From an uncultured Kiritimatiellota bacterium (GTDB taxonomy: Bacteria > Verrucomicrobiota > Kiritimatiellia > RFP12 > UBA1067), in NCBI GenBank assembly GCA_934675625.1, contig CAKURH010000027.1, positions 1 to 38,450 on the forward strand: a DNA stretch of 38,450 bases. Direction: 5' to 3'. Shown here one piece after another: positions 21,875 through 31,173 of this stretch; the stretch's first letter is position 1; the number at the start of each line of letters is the position of its first letter. The translations under genes and the position numbers were made by a program. The notes under the pieces are model-generated. The model saw only the letters and a list, made by a program, of their open reading frames with translations, was not told the origin of the DNA and made no database searches.

Positions 21875-23353
21875 TCAGTAGTTGGCGATGGGCTTCATTG
21901 TGCCGACGGCGGGCTTCGCCCTTTCGGCCGCCGCGCGGTCGAGGTCGCCGACGTGGAACGCGCCGAGCGGCAGCCCCGCCTCATTCATGAGATACCCGCG
22001 CCACGGACGCGAATGGAGGTAGCGCAGCGCCTTCGGCTCCTTCACCTCGTCCGACCAGACGACAAGCTCCTCGCCGTCGATCTGCCCCCGGTACTCGACC
22101 TGCGGCACGTTCGCGAGCCGCCGGAAGTTCCCGATCTGCGCCTTCATCCATTTCCCGTCCGCCCCCGCGACCTCGAAACCGTAGTCCGCGCTTCTCGACG
22201 GGTCACGGATGATACTCCAGTCCGCCTCATAGGCCGACCAGGTTTTCACGTCATTGAACGACAGCACGAACTTGCCGTCCTCGACCTTCCACGACCTGAG
22301 CGTCGGCGAGTCGGCGACAATGTCCGCATAGCCGTAGTCGCGCTTGAGCGCAAGGAGCGCGAGCCGGAGCCCCGGCACCTGCTTGTCGTTCGGGTGGATG
22401 TCGTGGAGGTTCCCAGCGTCGCAGAGGACGGCCATGCCCGCGTCCGGCTCCGTCTGCGCGAACGCCTGTTGCGCCTCCTGCATGAACGGCACGCGCGGAT
22501 TGCCCCACGGGCAGATCTGGCAGAAGTAGAGCTTCAGGCGCGGATTCTCGAAGACGCGCTTCCAGCCGTCCAGCAGCGCCTTCATGCGCGCGCCGTAGCC
22601 CGCGATCACGTCGAGGCTCGCCGTGTTGCTCTCGCCCTGATACCAGATTGCGCCGCGCAGGGCGTAGGGCACGACTGGGTTCACCTTGCCGTTGTGGTAC
22701 TGCGACGGCTTCTGCCCGTTCACGCCCTCGCGTCCGGGCGGCGGCGGCAACGTGCAGTCGGGTATCCACGTCTCGATGTCCGTCGCGCCGACGTAGGCGC
22801 CGAGAAGCCCGACGGGAATCTTGAGCGTCGTCTGAAGGTAGTAGCCGTACCAGAGGGCGACGGCGGAGAAGCCGCTCGTGAGGCAGAACTCCGGCGTGAC
22901 CTTCTGCCAGCGCACGGCCTCCGCCGTCAGCGGCACGTCGCTCCAGCCGTTGCCGAGAGCCGCACAGCGCAGAAGTGGCAGGTCGAGGATCTGTCCGAGC
23001 GAGCCGCCGAGGCGGTCGCGGGCGCGGGGCGACTCGCCCCAGAACGGGATACCCATGTTGCTCTGGCCCGAGCAGAGCCAGACCTCGCCGACGAGCACGT
23101 CCCGGGCCGCGACGCCGTTGGCGACGAGAACACGCCCTTCGCAATTCGCGGGCATCGGGTCGAGGTCGACGCGCCAGCGTCCGTCGGCGGCGGTCGTCGC
23201 AGACTTCTTCTGGTCTGCAAACGTGACGGTGACGGACTCGCCCGGATTGGCGGTGCCCCAGACGGGCACCTTCGCCTCGCGCTGGAGAACGGCGCCATCG
23301 GTAAACGGCGCGGCAAACTTCACCGCCGCCAACAGAAAAATCGCCATGTTCAT
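21875..23353 (-). CDS. Sialate O-acetylesterase (SGNH family)
   Basis: 492 residues from ATG 23353, with GGAGG 6 bases upstream; the frame runs further upstream into the neighbouring gene but that part is spurious. A short signal-like start (MNMAIFLLAAVKFAAPFTDG) is followed by AVLQREAKVPVWGTANPGES, typical of this family, then LVGEVWLCSGQSNM with the catalytic Ser (about residue 98), GAIWYQGESN (block III) and DIHPNDKQVPG carrying the Asp-x-His dyad. The enzyme removes acetyl groups from sialic acids or, in plant-glycan loci, from other acetylated sugars. Next to GH110 this suggests host-type glycans, but xylan or pectin deacetylation is also possible. Confidence 0.87.
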   Translation of the reverse strand: MNMAIFLLAAVKFAAPFTDGAVLQREAKVPVWGTANPGESVTVTFADQKKSATTAADGRWRVDLDPMPANCEGRVLVANGVAARDVLVGEVWLCSGQSNMGIPFWGESPRARDRLGGSLGQILDLPLLRCAALGNGWSDVPLTAEAVRWQKVTPEFCLTSGFSAVALWYGYYLQTTLKIPVGLLGAYVGATDIETWIPDCTLPPPPGREGVNGQKPSQYHNGKVNPVVPYALRGAIWYQGESNTASLDVIAGYGARMKALLDGWKRVFENPRLKLYFCQICPWGNPRVPFMQEAQQAFAQTEPDAGMAVLCDAGNLHDIHPNDKQVPGLRLALLALKRDYGYADIVADSPTLRSWKVEDGKFVLSFNDVKTWSAYEADWSIIRDPSRSADYGFEVAGADGKWMKAQIGNFRRLANVPQVEYRGQIDGEELVVWSDEVKEPKALRYLHSRPWRGYLMNEAGLPLGAFHVGDLDRAAAERAKPAVGTMKPIANY

Positions 23354-23384
23354 GTTGTTCCTCCCTTTTTCTTCGGTCGTCGAA

Positions 23385-25163
23385 TCAGATCTCCTCGCAG
23401 AGGGCGACGTCGCCGCCGTGGAAGACGACGGCAATGCGGTGGAGCGTCACCGTGCCGCCGCTCTCCTTCAGGTTCCACGCCCGCGCGAGGTCGTGGTCGG
23501 CCGCATAACGCGCGAGCTGTTCGGCGGCGGCGGCCTTGACCCGCACGAGTGCGGCGGGCGAGGCGTCGTCCTCCGCCTTCAGGTACTTCAGCTCGACGAG
23601 CGCCGCGTGGCCGATCTGCGGCCAGCGGTTCAGCTGCGGCTCGAACGCGATGTCGACGAACCCGCCCGCCGACTCCCGCTCGTGGTAGACGATGTAAGGC
23701 CCGTGCCCCACGTAGAGGAGCGAGCAGAGCGCGGTCTGCACCACGCGCTCGCCCTCGATCGCGTCGCGCACCTTCCAGTACCGCGAGACCACTCCGCAGG
23801 CCGTCTCGACCGGCGTGCGCCAGTCGCCGCGCCGCGCGAAGTCCGCCATCCCGTTCGCGATGTCGAAGATGCGCGGGTCGACGCCGTAGACGTCCTGGTA
23901 CGCCTTCGGCACGAAGTCGTGCAGGAACTCGCCAACCGTCAGGTTCGGGATGCCGAGCCGCGACTGCCCGAAGTCCTCGTCCTTGATCGTGACGAGCCCG
24001 TTGTAGAAAAGGAACGAGACGAAGTTGTCCTCGACGCCCAGCTCCTTCGCCTGGAAGGAGTCCTGCAGCGTCGCCGTCGTGCCGAGCCGCGCGACGATGT
24101 CCTCCAGCCGATGGTAGTTGCCGTTGACCTTTCGCCCCTCCGTGATGATGTGGCGGATCTTCATGTAGTCCGTCCGCAGGTTGCGGTCCACGAGATCCGG
24201 ATGCGGCTTGTGGTTCTGCAGGAAGTACTGCATGTAGTAGAGGACGAGCGTCGGATTCGCGACGCGCGGCGGCTCGCGCCCGTCCGCGCCCGTCTCCGGC
24301 GCGAAGCGGTAGTTGTCGTACCAGCGGCGCATCGTCTCGAAGACGGCCGCCTCGTCGAACGCGAAGCCCGCGTGGGCGCGGTAGTAGGCCAGCATCTCGC
24401 GGAGATCGTCGTGCGTGAAGCCCGCGAACGCGGCGAAAGCCGGGTTCATCGAGATGTTGGAGGCGATGTTGAAGCCGCTCGTCACGTCGTCCATCGTGAC
24501 GGGCGTCACGCCCGTGATGAAGAGCCGCGTCACGGGCGCGCCGACGCCCGTCGTCGCCGCCTTCAGCTCGTTGAAGAACTGCTTGAAGAAGCCCTCGCCG
24601 TGGCAGAGCGCCTCGTACCGGTCGCGCGACTCGGCGAGGATCGTGTTCGTGAAGTTGTCGTACTCGTCGATGCAGACGTAGAGCCGCGCATCCGAGCCCA
24701 TCAGCCGGGTCGTGAGGGCGTTGAGCTTCTCGTGGCACGTGCGCGCCGCGCGGATCGCCGCCGCCGCGCCGTCCGGCAGCTGCGCGGCGTGGCGCTCGGC
24801 GAACACGTCGAGGACATCCCGGCAGTAGGCGTCGAAGCTCGCCTCCACGCGATCGGCGCGCTTCTCGACCGTCGAGAAGTTGAAGTGCAGCCAGAGGTAC
24901 TTCCCCCGCTCCGCCGTCGGCTCGCGCCCGATGTCGAGCCCGCCGAAGAGCGCGTCGAAGCGGTCGGCGTAGTCGATGTCGTAGTAGCACTGCAGGATGG
25001 CACAGAGGAGCGACTTGCCGAAGCGGCGCGGCCGCAGGAACATCGCGTAGGACGTCTTCTCCAGCTCGCGGATGAGCGCGGTGCGGTCAACGAAATAGCC
25101 GTTCTCCGCGCGGATCCGCGCGAAGTCCGTCACGCCGTACATGATCTGCTTCATCTTTTCCAT
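23385..25163 (-). CDS. AAA-ATPase-like protein with C-terminal PD-(D/E)XK nuclease-fold domain
   Basis: 592 residues from ATG 25163. The frame is open to a TTG at 25181, but that lies within the promoter, so 25163 is preferred. N-terminal AAA-like ATPase (PF09820 type): IMYGVTDFARIRAENGYFVD, Walker A-like LRPRRFGKSLL (about residues 43-53), Walker B LYVCIDEYDNF. The C-terminal domain has the PDDEXK_9 pattern: EFLHDF, GFVDIAFEP and ALVELKYLK (Asp-Glu-x-Lys core). The family is abundant and often multicopy in anaerobic gut bacteria; function is unresolved, with defence or mobile-element roles proposed. It sits alone between glycan genes, 31 bases upstream of the esterase, with its own leaderless promoter. 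Confidence 0.87.
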   Translation of the reverse strand: MEKMKQIMYGVTDFARIRAENGYFVDRTALIRELEKTSYAMFLRPRRFGKSLLCAILQCYYDIDYADRFDALFGGLDIGREPTAERGKYLWLHFNFSTVEKRADRVEASFDAYCRDVLDVFAERHAAQLPDGAAAAIRAARTCHEKLNALTTRLMGSDARLYVCIDEYDNFTNTILAESRDRYEALCHGEGFFKQFFNELKAATTGVGAPVTRLFITGVTPVTMDDVTSGFNIASNISMNPAFAAFAGFTHDDLREMLAYYRAHAGFAFDEAAVFETMRRWYDNYRFAPETGADGREPPRVANPTLVLYYMQYFLQNHKPHPDLVDRNLRTDYMKIRHIITEGRKVNGNYHRLEDIVARLGTTATLQDSFQAKELGVEDNFVSFLFYNGLVTIKDEDFGQSRLGIPNLTVGEFLHDFVPKAYQDVYGVDPRIFDIANGMADFARRGDWRTPVETACGVVSRYWKVRDAIEGERVVQTALCSLLYVGHGPYIVYHERESAGGFVDIAFEPQLNRWPQIGHAALVELKYLKAEDDASPAALVRVKAAAAEQLARYAADHDLARAWNLKESGGTVTLHRIAVVFHGGDVALCEEI

Positions 25164-25169
25164 GCCCGT

Positions 25170-25178
25170 ATTATACCA
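25170..25178 (-). promoter_or_regulatory. Extended -10 promoter of the AAA-ATPase gene, leaderless
   Basis: The minus strand reads TGGTATAAT, then ACGGGC and ATG (25163): only 6 bases from -10 to start. TATAATACGGGCATG is nearly identical to TATAATACGCCCATG at 16896-16910. Confidence 0.6.
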
Positions 25179-25216
25179 CAACCGACCGTTCGCATGCCCT
25201 CACGACGGCGCGGCGC

Positions 25217-26701
25217 TCATTTTCCCATGAGTTTCGCGAAGTCCCATTCGCCGCGCTTCGGCGCCTTGAGGAACGCATTCGCCTCCGGCTTGTTCGTGAA
25301 CTGCAGCGTCTTCGGGTCGAAATGCAGTTCCTCGCCCGGATAGCGCAGCGCAATGCAGCCGATCAGCAACGCCTCGGTCAGCGGCGCGGCATACGACAGG
25401 CGCGAGCCGCAGCGCGCGGGGTCGTTCGACTGAATCGCCTCGACAAACTCGCGGTAGTGGTTGTAGCCGCACAGCTTGTCGCCGGCCTTGATCGCCGCGT
25501 CAAACTTCTTCGCGTCACCCGCGAGGCAGTTCGGACGGTGCGCGTGCGACTCGCCGAGCGTCGTCGCCTGGCTGCCGACGATGATGACGCCATTGGCCGG
25601 AACGAGCGGCGCAACAGCGGCGGGCGCAACATACGGCTTGCCGGCCTTCTGGGCCTCCGCCTTCTTCCGCCGCTCCTCGCCGATCCCGTAGGCCTTGGCG
25701 AACGCGGGCAGTCCCGGAACGCCCGCCGGGTCGGGCTTGAGTCCGCCGTCGAACCACGTCAGCTTGATGCCGTTCGGAATCCACCTGTTCGGCGCGAACG
25801 TCATCTCGATGCGCGACTTCTTCGGATAGGCGATCGTCACCGGGCCGGAGCCATAGGTGTCAGCCTTGACCGTGACCGGCAGCCCCAGCTCAAACGTCCA
25901 GAACGCCGGGTCGGCATTGTGCACGGCCATGTCGCCGATTGCGCCGCAGCCATAAGCCCACCAGCCGCGCCATGAGAACTTGTGGTAGGCCGGGGAGTAG
26001 CCGTGATCCTCGCTCGGGCCGCACCAGCAGTCCCAGGCGTTCTTCGCGTAGTTCGCCGGAAGCGGCTGCGGCTTCGCGTATTCCGTCATGCCCTGTTTCC
26101 ACACCGGCCGGTCAGACCAGCTGTAGATCTCCTTGATCTCGCCCCAGAGGCCCGCGTCGCGCAGTGCCTTGTAGCGCCACACGCCCGGATGCCCCTGATT
26201 GCCCATCTGCGCGACGACGCCCGTCTCCAGCTGCGTCTTGAGCATGAGTTCGCACTCCTCGACCGTGCGGGCGAGCGGCTTCTGCACGTAGACGTGCTTG
26301 CCCGCCCGCATGCAGTCGATTGAGATGTAGGCGTGCGTGTGGTCGGGCGTGCCGACCTGGACAGCCTCAAACCTGTCGCCCATCGTCCGCAGCATGTCGC
26401 GGTAGTCGGAGAACTTCGGGATGCCGGGGTAGCGCTTCTCCCACGTGTCGAAGCTGCCGGGATCCACGTCGCAGACGGCGACGAGCTCGCAGCCCGCGTC
26501 GATGAGCGCCTTCGTCGCGGCCTCGCCCATGCCGCCGCAACCGACGGAGGCGAGCGTGATCTTGCGCCCCGTCAGCTTGCCCGTGAACGCCGTCTTGGGC
26601 GCGAGGTCGATGGCGCCGAGCGCCGAGCCGAAGGAGAAGGCGCCGAGCCCCGTCAGGAAGCTGCGGCGGTTAAGGGTCAGGAGGTTTGTGTTCATGTTCA
26701 T
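25217..26701 (-). CDS. Tat-exported Gfo/Idh/MocA family oxidoreductase
   Basis: 494 residues from ATG 26701; the longer open frame upstream overlaps the next gene and is spurious. Classic Tat signal NRRSFLTGLGAFSFGSALGA. Rossmann motif ITLASVGCGGMGEAATKAL, then GTPDHTHAY, VQKPLARTVEEC (QKP in place of EKP) and IGDMAVHNADPAFW with the conserved Asp-His. These are the marks of exported dehydrogenases that pair with DUF1080 proteins to make or use 3-keto sugars. It differs from the 13005-14411 protein across most of its length, so the two probably act on different substrates. It is at the downstream end of the right-hand cluster, 60 bases after the esterase gene. Confidence 0.87.
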   Translation of the reverse strand: MNMNTNLLTLNRRSFLTGLGAFSFGSALGAIDLAPKTAFTGKLTGRKITLASVGCGGMGEAATKALIDAGCELVAVCDVDPGSFDTWEKRYPGIPKFSDYRDMLRTMGDRFEAVQVGTPDHTHAYISIDCMRAGKHVYVQKPLARTVEECELMLKTQLETGVVAQMGNQGHPGVWRYKALRDAGLWGEIKEIYSWSDRPVWKQGMTEYAKPQPLPANYAKNAWDCWCGPSEDHGYSPAYHKFSWRGWWAYGCGAIGDMAVHNADPAFWTFELGLPVTVKADTYGSGPVTIAYPKKSRIEMTFAPNRWIPNGIKLTWFDGGLKPDPAGVPGLPAFAKAYGIGEERRKKAEAQKAGKPYVAPAAVAPLVPANGVIIVGSQATTLGESHAHRPNCLAGDAKKFDAAIKAGDKLCGYNHYREFVEAIQSNDPARCGSRLSYAAPLTEALLIGCIALRYPGEELHFDPKTLQFTNKPEANAFLKAPKRGEWDFAKLMGK

Positions 26702-26760
26702 GGTTTGTCTTTCTCTTTTGGTTTTATGTGTGTTCTGCAACGAAAATCGATTTCGGCCTT

Positions 26761-28083
26761 TTACCTGCTGAAGCCCGTGCGGGAAAGGAACTCCCACAGG
26801 CGGTCGGCCCACGTATAGCTGCCCGTGCCCGGGCTCGCGGCCATCTGGAAGCAGTGCCCGCGCGTCGCGAGCGTATGGAGGTCGCCCAGAATCCCCATCC
26901 GGCGCAGACGCTCCCAGCACATGACCGAATTCATCGGCGAATAGACGTCCGCGTCGCCGTGCACGAAGCACATGGGCGGCGTGTCGGCGTCGAACGCAAG
27001 TTCGGGAGCAGACACAGCATCCGGTGCGTTGTCCCCCTTCCCGTTCGCCCGTCCGGCGTCGCCGGCGAGCGCATAGGCCGGATAGATCGGACACGCCCAC
27101 TGCACCGTACACGGCAACCGGTCAATCGCGTCGACCGGCCGGTAGGCGGGCGTCCGAGTGCCGGTTGCGGTCACAAGCGTCAGGTGACCGCCGGCGGAAA
27201 ACCCCACGAGGCCGATGCGGTTCGGGTCGAGCCCGCGCGCTGGCGCTCCGGCGCGCACCACGCGGATGGCGCGCTGCGCGTCCTGCCACGCGCGAAAGTG
27301 CTTCGGACGGCCCTCAACACGTGGGCAACGGTACATCACCACGACGCACGTCATGCCCTTGCCGTTCAGCCAATAGGCGAACGGAGTGCCCTCGCCGTTG
27401 AAGTTGCAGGAATTGTAGCCGCCACCCGGGAAAACGATCTGGATCGCCTTTGTCGTCAGCTTCTCCGGCACAAACCAGACGAGATACGGGTCATAGCCCT
27501 GATCCGGCACAGCGTCCGGCATCTTCCCCTTGGGCCAGAGCAGCTCCTTTTCCGTGCGGATCGTGTCGCCCGGCAGCCAGCGACGGCTTTGGCTCACGGG
27601 GTCGCCCAACTTGTCGAAGACCTCCATTTGGCGCAAGAACTCCAGCACCCGCGCCTCGGCATCCGCCGCAGCCGGGGCCTGTCCCCAGCCAGACGTGAGG
27701 TGCAGTTCCGCCGGAACCTTCTGCTGACGCAGTTCGCGGTAGAGTCGCGTGAGGCTACGTGCCACGTCCCCATCATTACCCGCGTACACGAAGCACGTCG
27801 GGCGGGCGGGCGTCGCGGACGCGAACGCCGTCCGTTCGCCCGACAGACCTTGTGCCGTGACGGTTCGCGTCCGAAGCTCGGTGTGCGGCATGCCGTCCGT
27901 ACGCACGGCACGCGCAACCGACTGCAACGCCGACGCCCTTTCGTCGTCGCCGACAACGAGAATCCGACAGGCGCGAACCTTCGGATCTTTCGGCGTCACC
28001 GTCCCTTCCAAAAGTTCGACCGCCCGCACAGTCCCCGATGCGACGACGGCTGCCAACAGCATTGAGAATCGAATCTTCATCAT
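26761..28083 (-). CDS. Exported alpha/beta-hydrolase, acetyl-esterase-like
   Basis: 440 residues from ATG 28083, whose A is shared with the TGA of the upstream gene (TGATG); a GGAG lies 9-11 bases upstream, so translation is coupled. Signal peptide MKIRFSMLLAAVVASGTVRA. A weak N-terminal region of about 170 residues (hydrolase-like, uncertain) is followed by a BD-FAE/Aes-type esterase domain: oxyanion region IQIVFPGGGYN, nucleophile elbow GFSAGGHL, acid HGDADVYSP, and His in TRGHCF. Likely removes acetyl or feruloyl-type esters from glycans in the periplasm or outside the cell. It sits next to a clan GH-A enzyme, consistent with stepwise removal of decorations. Confidence 0.8.
   Translation of the reverse strand: MMKIRFSMLLAAVVASGTVRAVELLEGTVTPKDPKVRACRILVVGDDERASALQSVARAVRTDGMPHTELRTRTVTAQGLSGERTAFASATPARPTCFVYAGNDGDVARSLTRLYRELRQQKVPAELHLTSGWGQAPAAADAEARVLEFLRQMEVFDKLGDPVSQSRRWLPGDTIRTEKELLWPKGKMPDAVPDQGYDPYLVWFVPEKLTTKAIQIVFPGGGYNSCNFNGEGTPFAYWLNGKGMTCVVVMYRCPRVEGRPKHFRAWQDAQRAIRVVRAGAPARGLDPNRIGLVGFSAGGHLTLVTATGTRTPAYRPVDAIDRLPCTVQWACPIYPAYALAGDAGRANGKGDNAPDAVSAPELAFDADTPPMCFVHGDADVYSPMNSVMCWERLRRMGILGDLHTLATRGHCFQMAASPGTGSYTWADRLWEFLSRTGFSR
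27674..27686. repeat. Dispersed 13-bp repeat GGGGACAGGCCCC
   Basis: Copy within the acetyl-esterase-like gene (encodes part of SGWGQAPAA). Same element as at 28102-28114, 34252-34311 and others. Confidence 0.55.
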
Positions 28084-31000
28084 CACAGGATCTCCACCTG
28101 CGGGGCCTGTCCCCGCGTTTCGACGACCAGCCCGATGCGCTTGGGCGGCAATGCAAACCGCACGCCCGGACGGCGGACGTCCTCTTCCTTGTCGCCACCG
28201 TTCCAGAAGACGCGCGCCATTCCCCCGACGCACGGCACAAGGTAGGACTCCAGCGTTTCAGGATCGCCCGCGTCGCGCGCGATCCGGCAGCCCGCCGCAC
28301 GCAGACGCACCCCGACCGTGCGCCGCAACTCGTCCGGGGACAGGCCCCCGAAGTCCTCCGGCTTCAGGATCAGCTTCGCGCGGCAATCGTCGACGCGGGA
28401 GGACGTGATCTTCGACCAGTTCGCGCCCCAGTGGAGCAGCGCCTTGTCGAGCGCATACGCCTGCCGGACATAATCCGCGCGCGTCTGCGCGGTTTCACGC
28501 GGTTTCTCGTCCAGCGCGACGACGACATCCGGCGCATTCGCGGCGAGCTCCAGTTTCCCGAACGCCTGGGCCATGCGCGCAAAGACCTTGCCCGCCGCGC
28601 GCGGCGTGCCCGTGGCGTGGAGCAGCCCGTGCGGGAAGATGCCCTCCAGCGGATCGCGCCAGTGCCACGCGAGAATCGCCGCGCCGCCAAGACCGAACGT
28701 GCGTGCGGCCAGCGCACGGAAGCGCGTCGCAAGTTCCGCGTCGTCGTCCCCGCCGCCGACATCCTCCTCCTTGAACGTCGGGTGGCATTTCGCCCCGCAT
28801 TCGCCCAAAACGAGCGGCTTGCCGAGCGCACGCTGGTCGACGTCCTTGAGGTCGAGCGGCATCAGGAGGGCGTCGCCGTAGTAGTGGCGATCCGTGAAAT
28901 CGAGATCCTGCGTGCCGTAGGCGGGATCTTTCGTCCGCTTCCGCCCATCGGCCCAGCCTTGCGCATGTCCGACCGAGACGAGCGTGCCGGGACGTGCCGC
29001 CCGCGCCGCGCGGCGGTCGGACGCCAGCCACTCCCGCTCCTGCTCCATCGCCGCGCGAGACGTCGGCTGCGTCAGGTGCGGTTCGTTGCGGATGTCGATC
29101 GCGAAGCCCGGCACCGTGCGGTAGCGCGCGGCAATCTCGGCAAAGAGCGCGTTCTGTACCTTGAGCCTCTCGCCCGTCTCGTCCGGGTTCGCGTATTCGG
29201 TGTGGTAGAAGACGAGCCCGTATTTCTGCGCGAGCTGCACAACCGCGTCGGAGAAGCGCATGTCGGCCTTCTTGACGCCTACGCCGTATTCAGTCCGCCA
29301 GGGGATGAACTGCCGCGTCCAGCGGAGCCCCCTGTCGCGCATCCGTCGGAAATCGCGCGCATACGTCAGGGGATCGCGCGCCGTGTAGGACTCGGTCTGC
29401 CCCCAGTAGGTCTGGGCCCCCATCCAGAAGCGCACCTTCCCGTCCAGCGCAAACCGCGCGTCGCGCACCTCAATCTTCGGCCCACGAGCAATCACGTCCT
29501 CGTTCCAGACGACGAACGCGCCCGTCTCCTCGTCCACGCGCGCGCCGTCTTCGTCGACGAGCGTCGCCGCGAAGGTCACGAAATCCGGCGTTGCGTCCGT
29601 AACCGGCAGGTCGAATTCGATTGGCAGCTGCTCACCGGACTTCACCGAACAGGCCCGCTCGAACGTTCGCAGCTCGTGCCCGTTCTCGTCCGTGAGCCGC
29701 ATCTTCACCGTGACGGCGCGCGCCACACGCCCCAAGTTGGCGACGCGCGTCGAGAGAACCGCCCGCTCGCCGACGCGATAGCAGGCGTAGCGCGCTTTCG
29801 TGCGGTTGAGGTGAAGACGATCCATGAGCCGCGTCGCGAGCGTCCGCAGCCGTTCGCCCGTCCACGGCGACCCCTCGGCGAACAGGTCGCGGTCTGTAAC
29901 GCCGAACAGCGCCCAGGCCGAGCCCTTGAACGTCGAGTCGAAATGGTAGACAATCCCCGCCGCCGGTCCCAGCGCCTCCCCGTCCACCGCCGTCGCCGGA
30001 ACAAGTTCGCGCCAGACGCAACGGTTCCTGGAGAAGCCGTGTCCGTTCACGCCCAGCTGGGCGACAGCGGCATATCCACGCACCGTGCCGCCATAGCCCG
30101 GAACGTGCGCGTCCGCGAACGTGAAGGACGGATCGAACGCCCCGACCTGATCGTCGCGCGGATGAATCGCGTCCTTGAGCCGTCCGTAGCGCGTGTTGAT
30201 GCGCGGGAACGCGACACGCGTCCGCGCCCGCGCATCCGCCGCCTTGCGAAGCGACGCGAGCGCGAAAGCCGCCGGACGCTCCTGTTCGGCGCCCGCGAGG
30301 TCGATGCCGATGGCGAAGCCGCGTGCCCGCGCGAAACTGAACGCCGGGGTCTTCGCCGCGTCCTTCGGCGGCGAGACGGGACGGAAGTCCGCGGCCGCGA
30401 GACGGCATTCGCGCCAGTCGGCCGTCACGGGGAAGCGCGCGAACCAGCGGATCTTGCCGTCAACGTCGCCGACCTCCACCTTGCCGCGATGTGTCGTGCC
30501 GCCGCCGCGCGCCCAGAACGAGATGACGTCCGCCCCCGCGAGGTGGTTCGTGGACTTGCCACCCATGTAGGCGTTCGCCCAGAAGTGGAACCTGTCCTGC
30601 CGCAACTCGACGCCCTCCGAACCGTCCGGCCCCTTGACGGCGACCATGCGCGCCGGATAGCCCTCCGGCACGCTCGGCCCCCACCAGGACGCCGGGGCCA
30701 GTGCCACCGGCTCCGTGCCGGGCGGCAGCGCCGCGCGCACGTCGTCCGCCATCAGCCAGCGCCCATCCGCGCCCCTCACGAGCGGCGCGTCGAAAGCATA
30801 GCCGCCTGTCGTCAGCAGCGATCCGCCCGCCTTGAGATACGCGCGCAGGGCGGGCGCGGCGTCGGCGGGGAACGCCGACCCGCAGGGAACGATCAGGAGG
30901 TCGGTCGTTGCGCGGCTCAGGACGTTCGTCTCGCCAAGCCGTTCGGCGGGAATGCGCCGCACGGCGCCCAGCGACGCGAGCGCCCGCTCGAAGACGGCGG

Positions 31001-31151
31001 GATCGCTCGCGCACCCGAAGCGGTTCGTGCCCGCCGGGAAGCCGAAGTCGACGATCGAGATGCCGACGGGCGCGCGGAGAACGTCCCCTCTCGCGTGGGG
31101 ACAGACCCCCGCCAACACGACAAGAATTCCGCACAGCGTTCTCATTTTCAT
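28083..31151 (-). CDS. Large exported clan GH-A glycoside hydrolase-like protein
   Basis: 1022 residues from ATG 31151 (AAAGG about 6 bases upstream). Signal peptide MRTLCGILVVLAGVCPHARG. The N-terminal third includes a glutamine-amidotransferase/ThuA-like segment (LLIVPCGSAFPADAAPALRA then AGGSLLTTGGYA), then beta-sandwich regions. A TIM barrel follows with FAIDIRNEPHL (Asn-Glu, acid/base Glu690) and KPLVLGECGAK (nucleophile Glu784), the strand 4 and strand 7 pattern of clan GH-A retaining enzymes. The closest named family (GH2, 5 or 42-like) cannot be decided by eye. It probably cleaves a beta-linked glycan outside the cytoplasm. Its stop overlaps the next gene, and the metallophosphoesterase gene ends 22 bases upstream. 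Confidence 0.75.
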   Translation of the reverse strand: MKMRTLCGILVVLAGVCPHARGDVLRAPVGISIVDFGFPAGTNRFGCASDPAVFERALASLGAVRRIPAERLGETNVLSRATTDLLIVPCGSAFPADAAPALRAYLKAGGSLLTTGGYAFDAPLVRGADGRWLMADDVRAALPPGTEPVALAPASWWGPSVPEGYPARMVAVKGPDGSEGVELRQDRFHFWANAYMGGKSTNHLAGADVISFWARGGGTTHRGKVEVGDVDGKIRWFARFPVTADWRECRLAAADFRPVSPPKDAAKTPAFSFARARGFAIGIDLAGAEQERPAAFALASLRKAADARARTRVAFPRINTRYGRLKDAIHPRDDQVGAFDPSFTFADAHVPGYGGTVRGYAAVAQLGVNGHGFSRNRCVWRELVPATAVDGEALGPAAGIVYHFDSTFKGSAWALFGVTDRDLFAEGSPWTGERLRTLATRLMDRLHLNRTKARYACYRVGERAVLSTRVANLGRVARAVTVKMRLTDENGHELRTFERACSVKSGEQLPIEFDLPVTDATPDFVTFAATLVDEDGARVDEETGAFVVWNEDVIARGPKIEVRDARFALDGKVRFWMGAQTYWGQTESYTARDPLTYARDFRRMRDRGLRWTRQFIPWRTEYGVGVKKADMRFSDAVVQLAQKYGLVFYHTEYANPDETGERLKVQNALFAEIAARYRTVPGFAIDIRNEPHLTQPTSRAAMEQEREWLASDRRAARAARPGTLVSVGHAQGWADGRKRTKDPAYGTQDLDFTDRHYYGDALLMPLDLKDVDQRALGKPLVLGECGAKCHPTFKEEDVGGGDDDAELATRFRALAARTFGLGGAAILAWHWRDPLEGIFPHGLLHATGTPRAAGKVFARMAQAFGKLELAANAPDVVVALDEKPRETAQTRADYVRQAYALDKALLHWGANWSKITSSRVDDCRAKLILKPEDFGGLSPDELRRTVGVRLRAAGCRIARDAGDPETLESYLVPCVGGMARVFWNGGDKEEDVRRPGVRFALPPKRIGLVVETRGQAPQVEIL
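28102..28114. repeat. Dispersed 13-bp repeat GGGGACAGGCCCC
   Basis: Copy in the last codons of the clan GH-A gene (encodes RGQAPQ, six residues before the C-terminus). Confidence 0.55.
31097..31110. repeat. Dispersed repeat GGGGACAGACCCCC
   Basis: Copy in the signal-peptide codons of the clan GH-A gene, reading through LAGVCPHARG on the complementary strand. It lies in the opposite orientation to the copy at the other end of the same gene. Confidence 0.5.
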
Positions 31152-31173
31152 CTTATGCCTTTCTTCCCGGCGT

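Noticed and set aside
26702..27112. N-terminal extension of the second Gfo/Idh protein
   Set aside because: It overlaps the esterase gene and would place the Tat signal internally.
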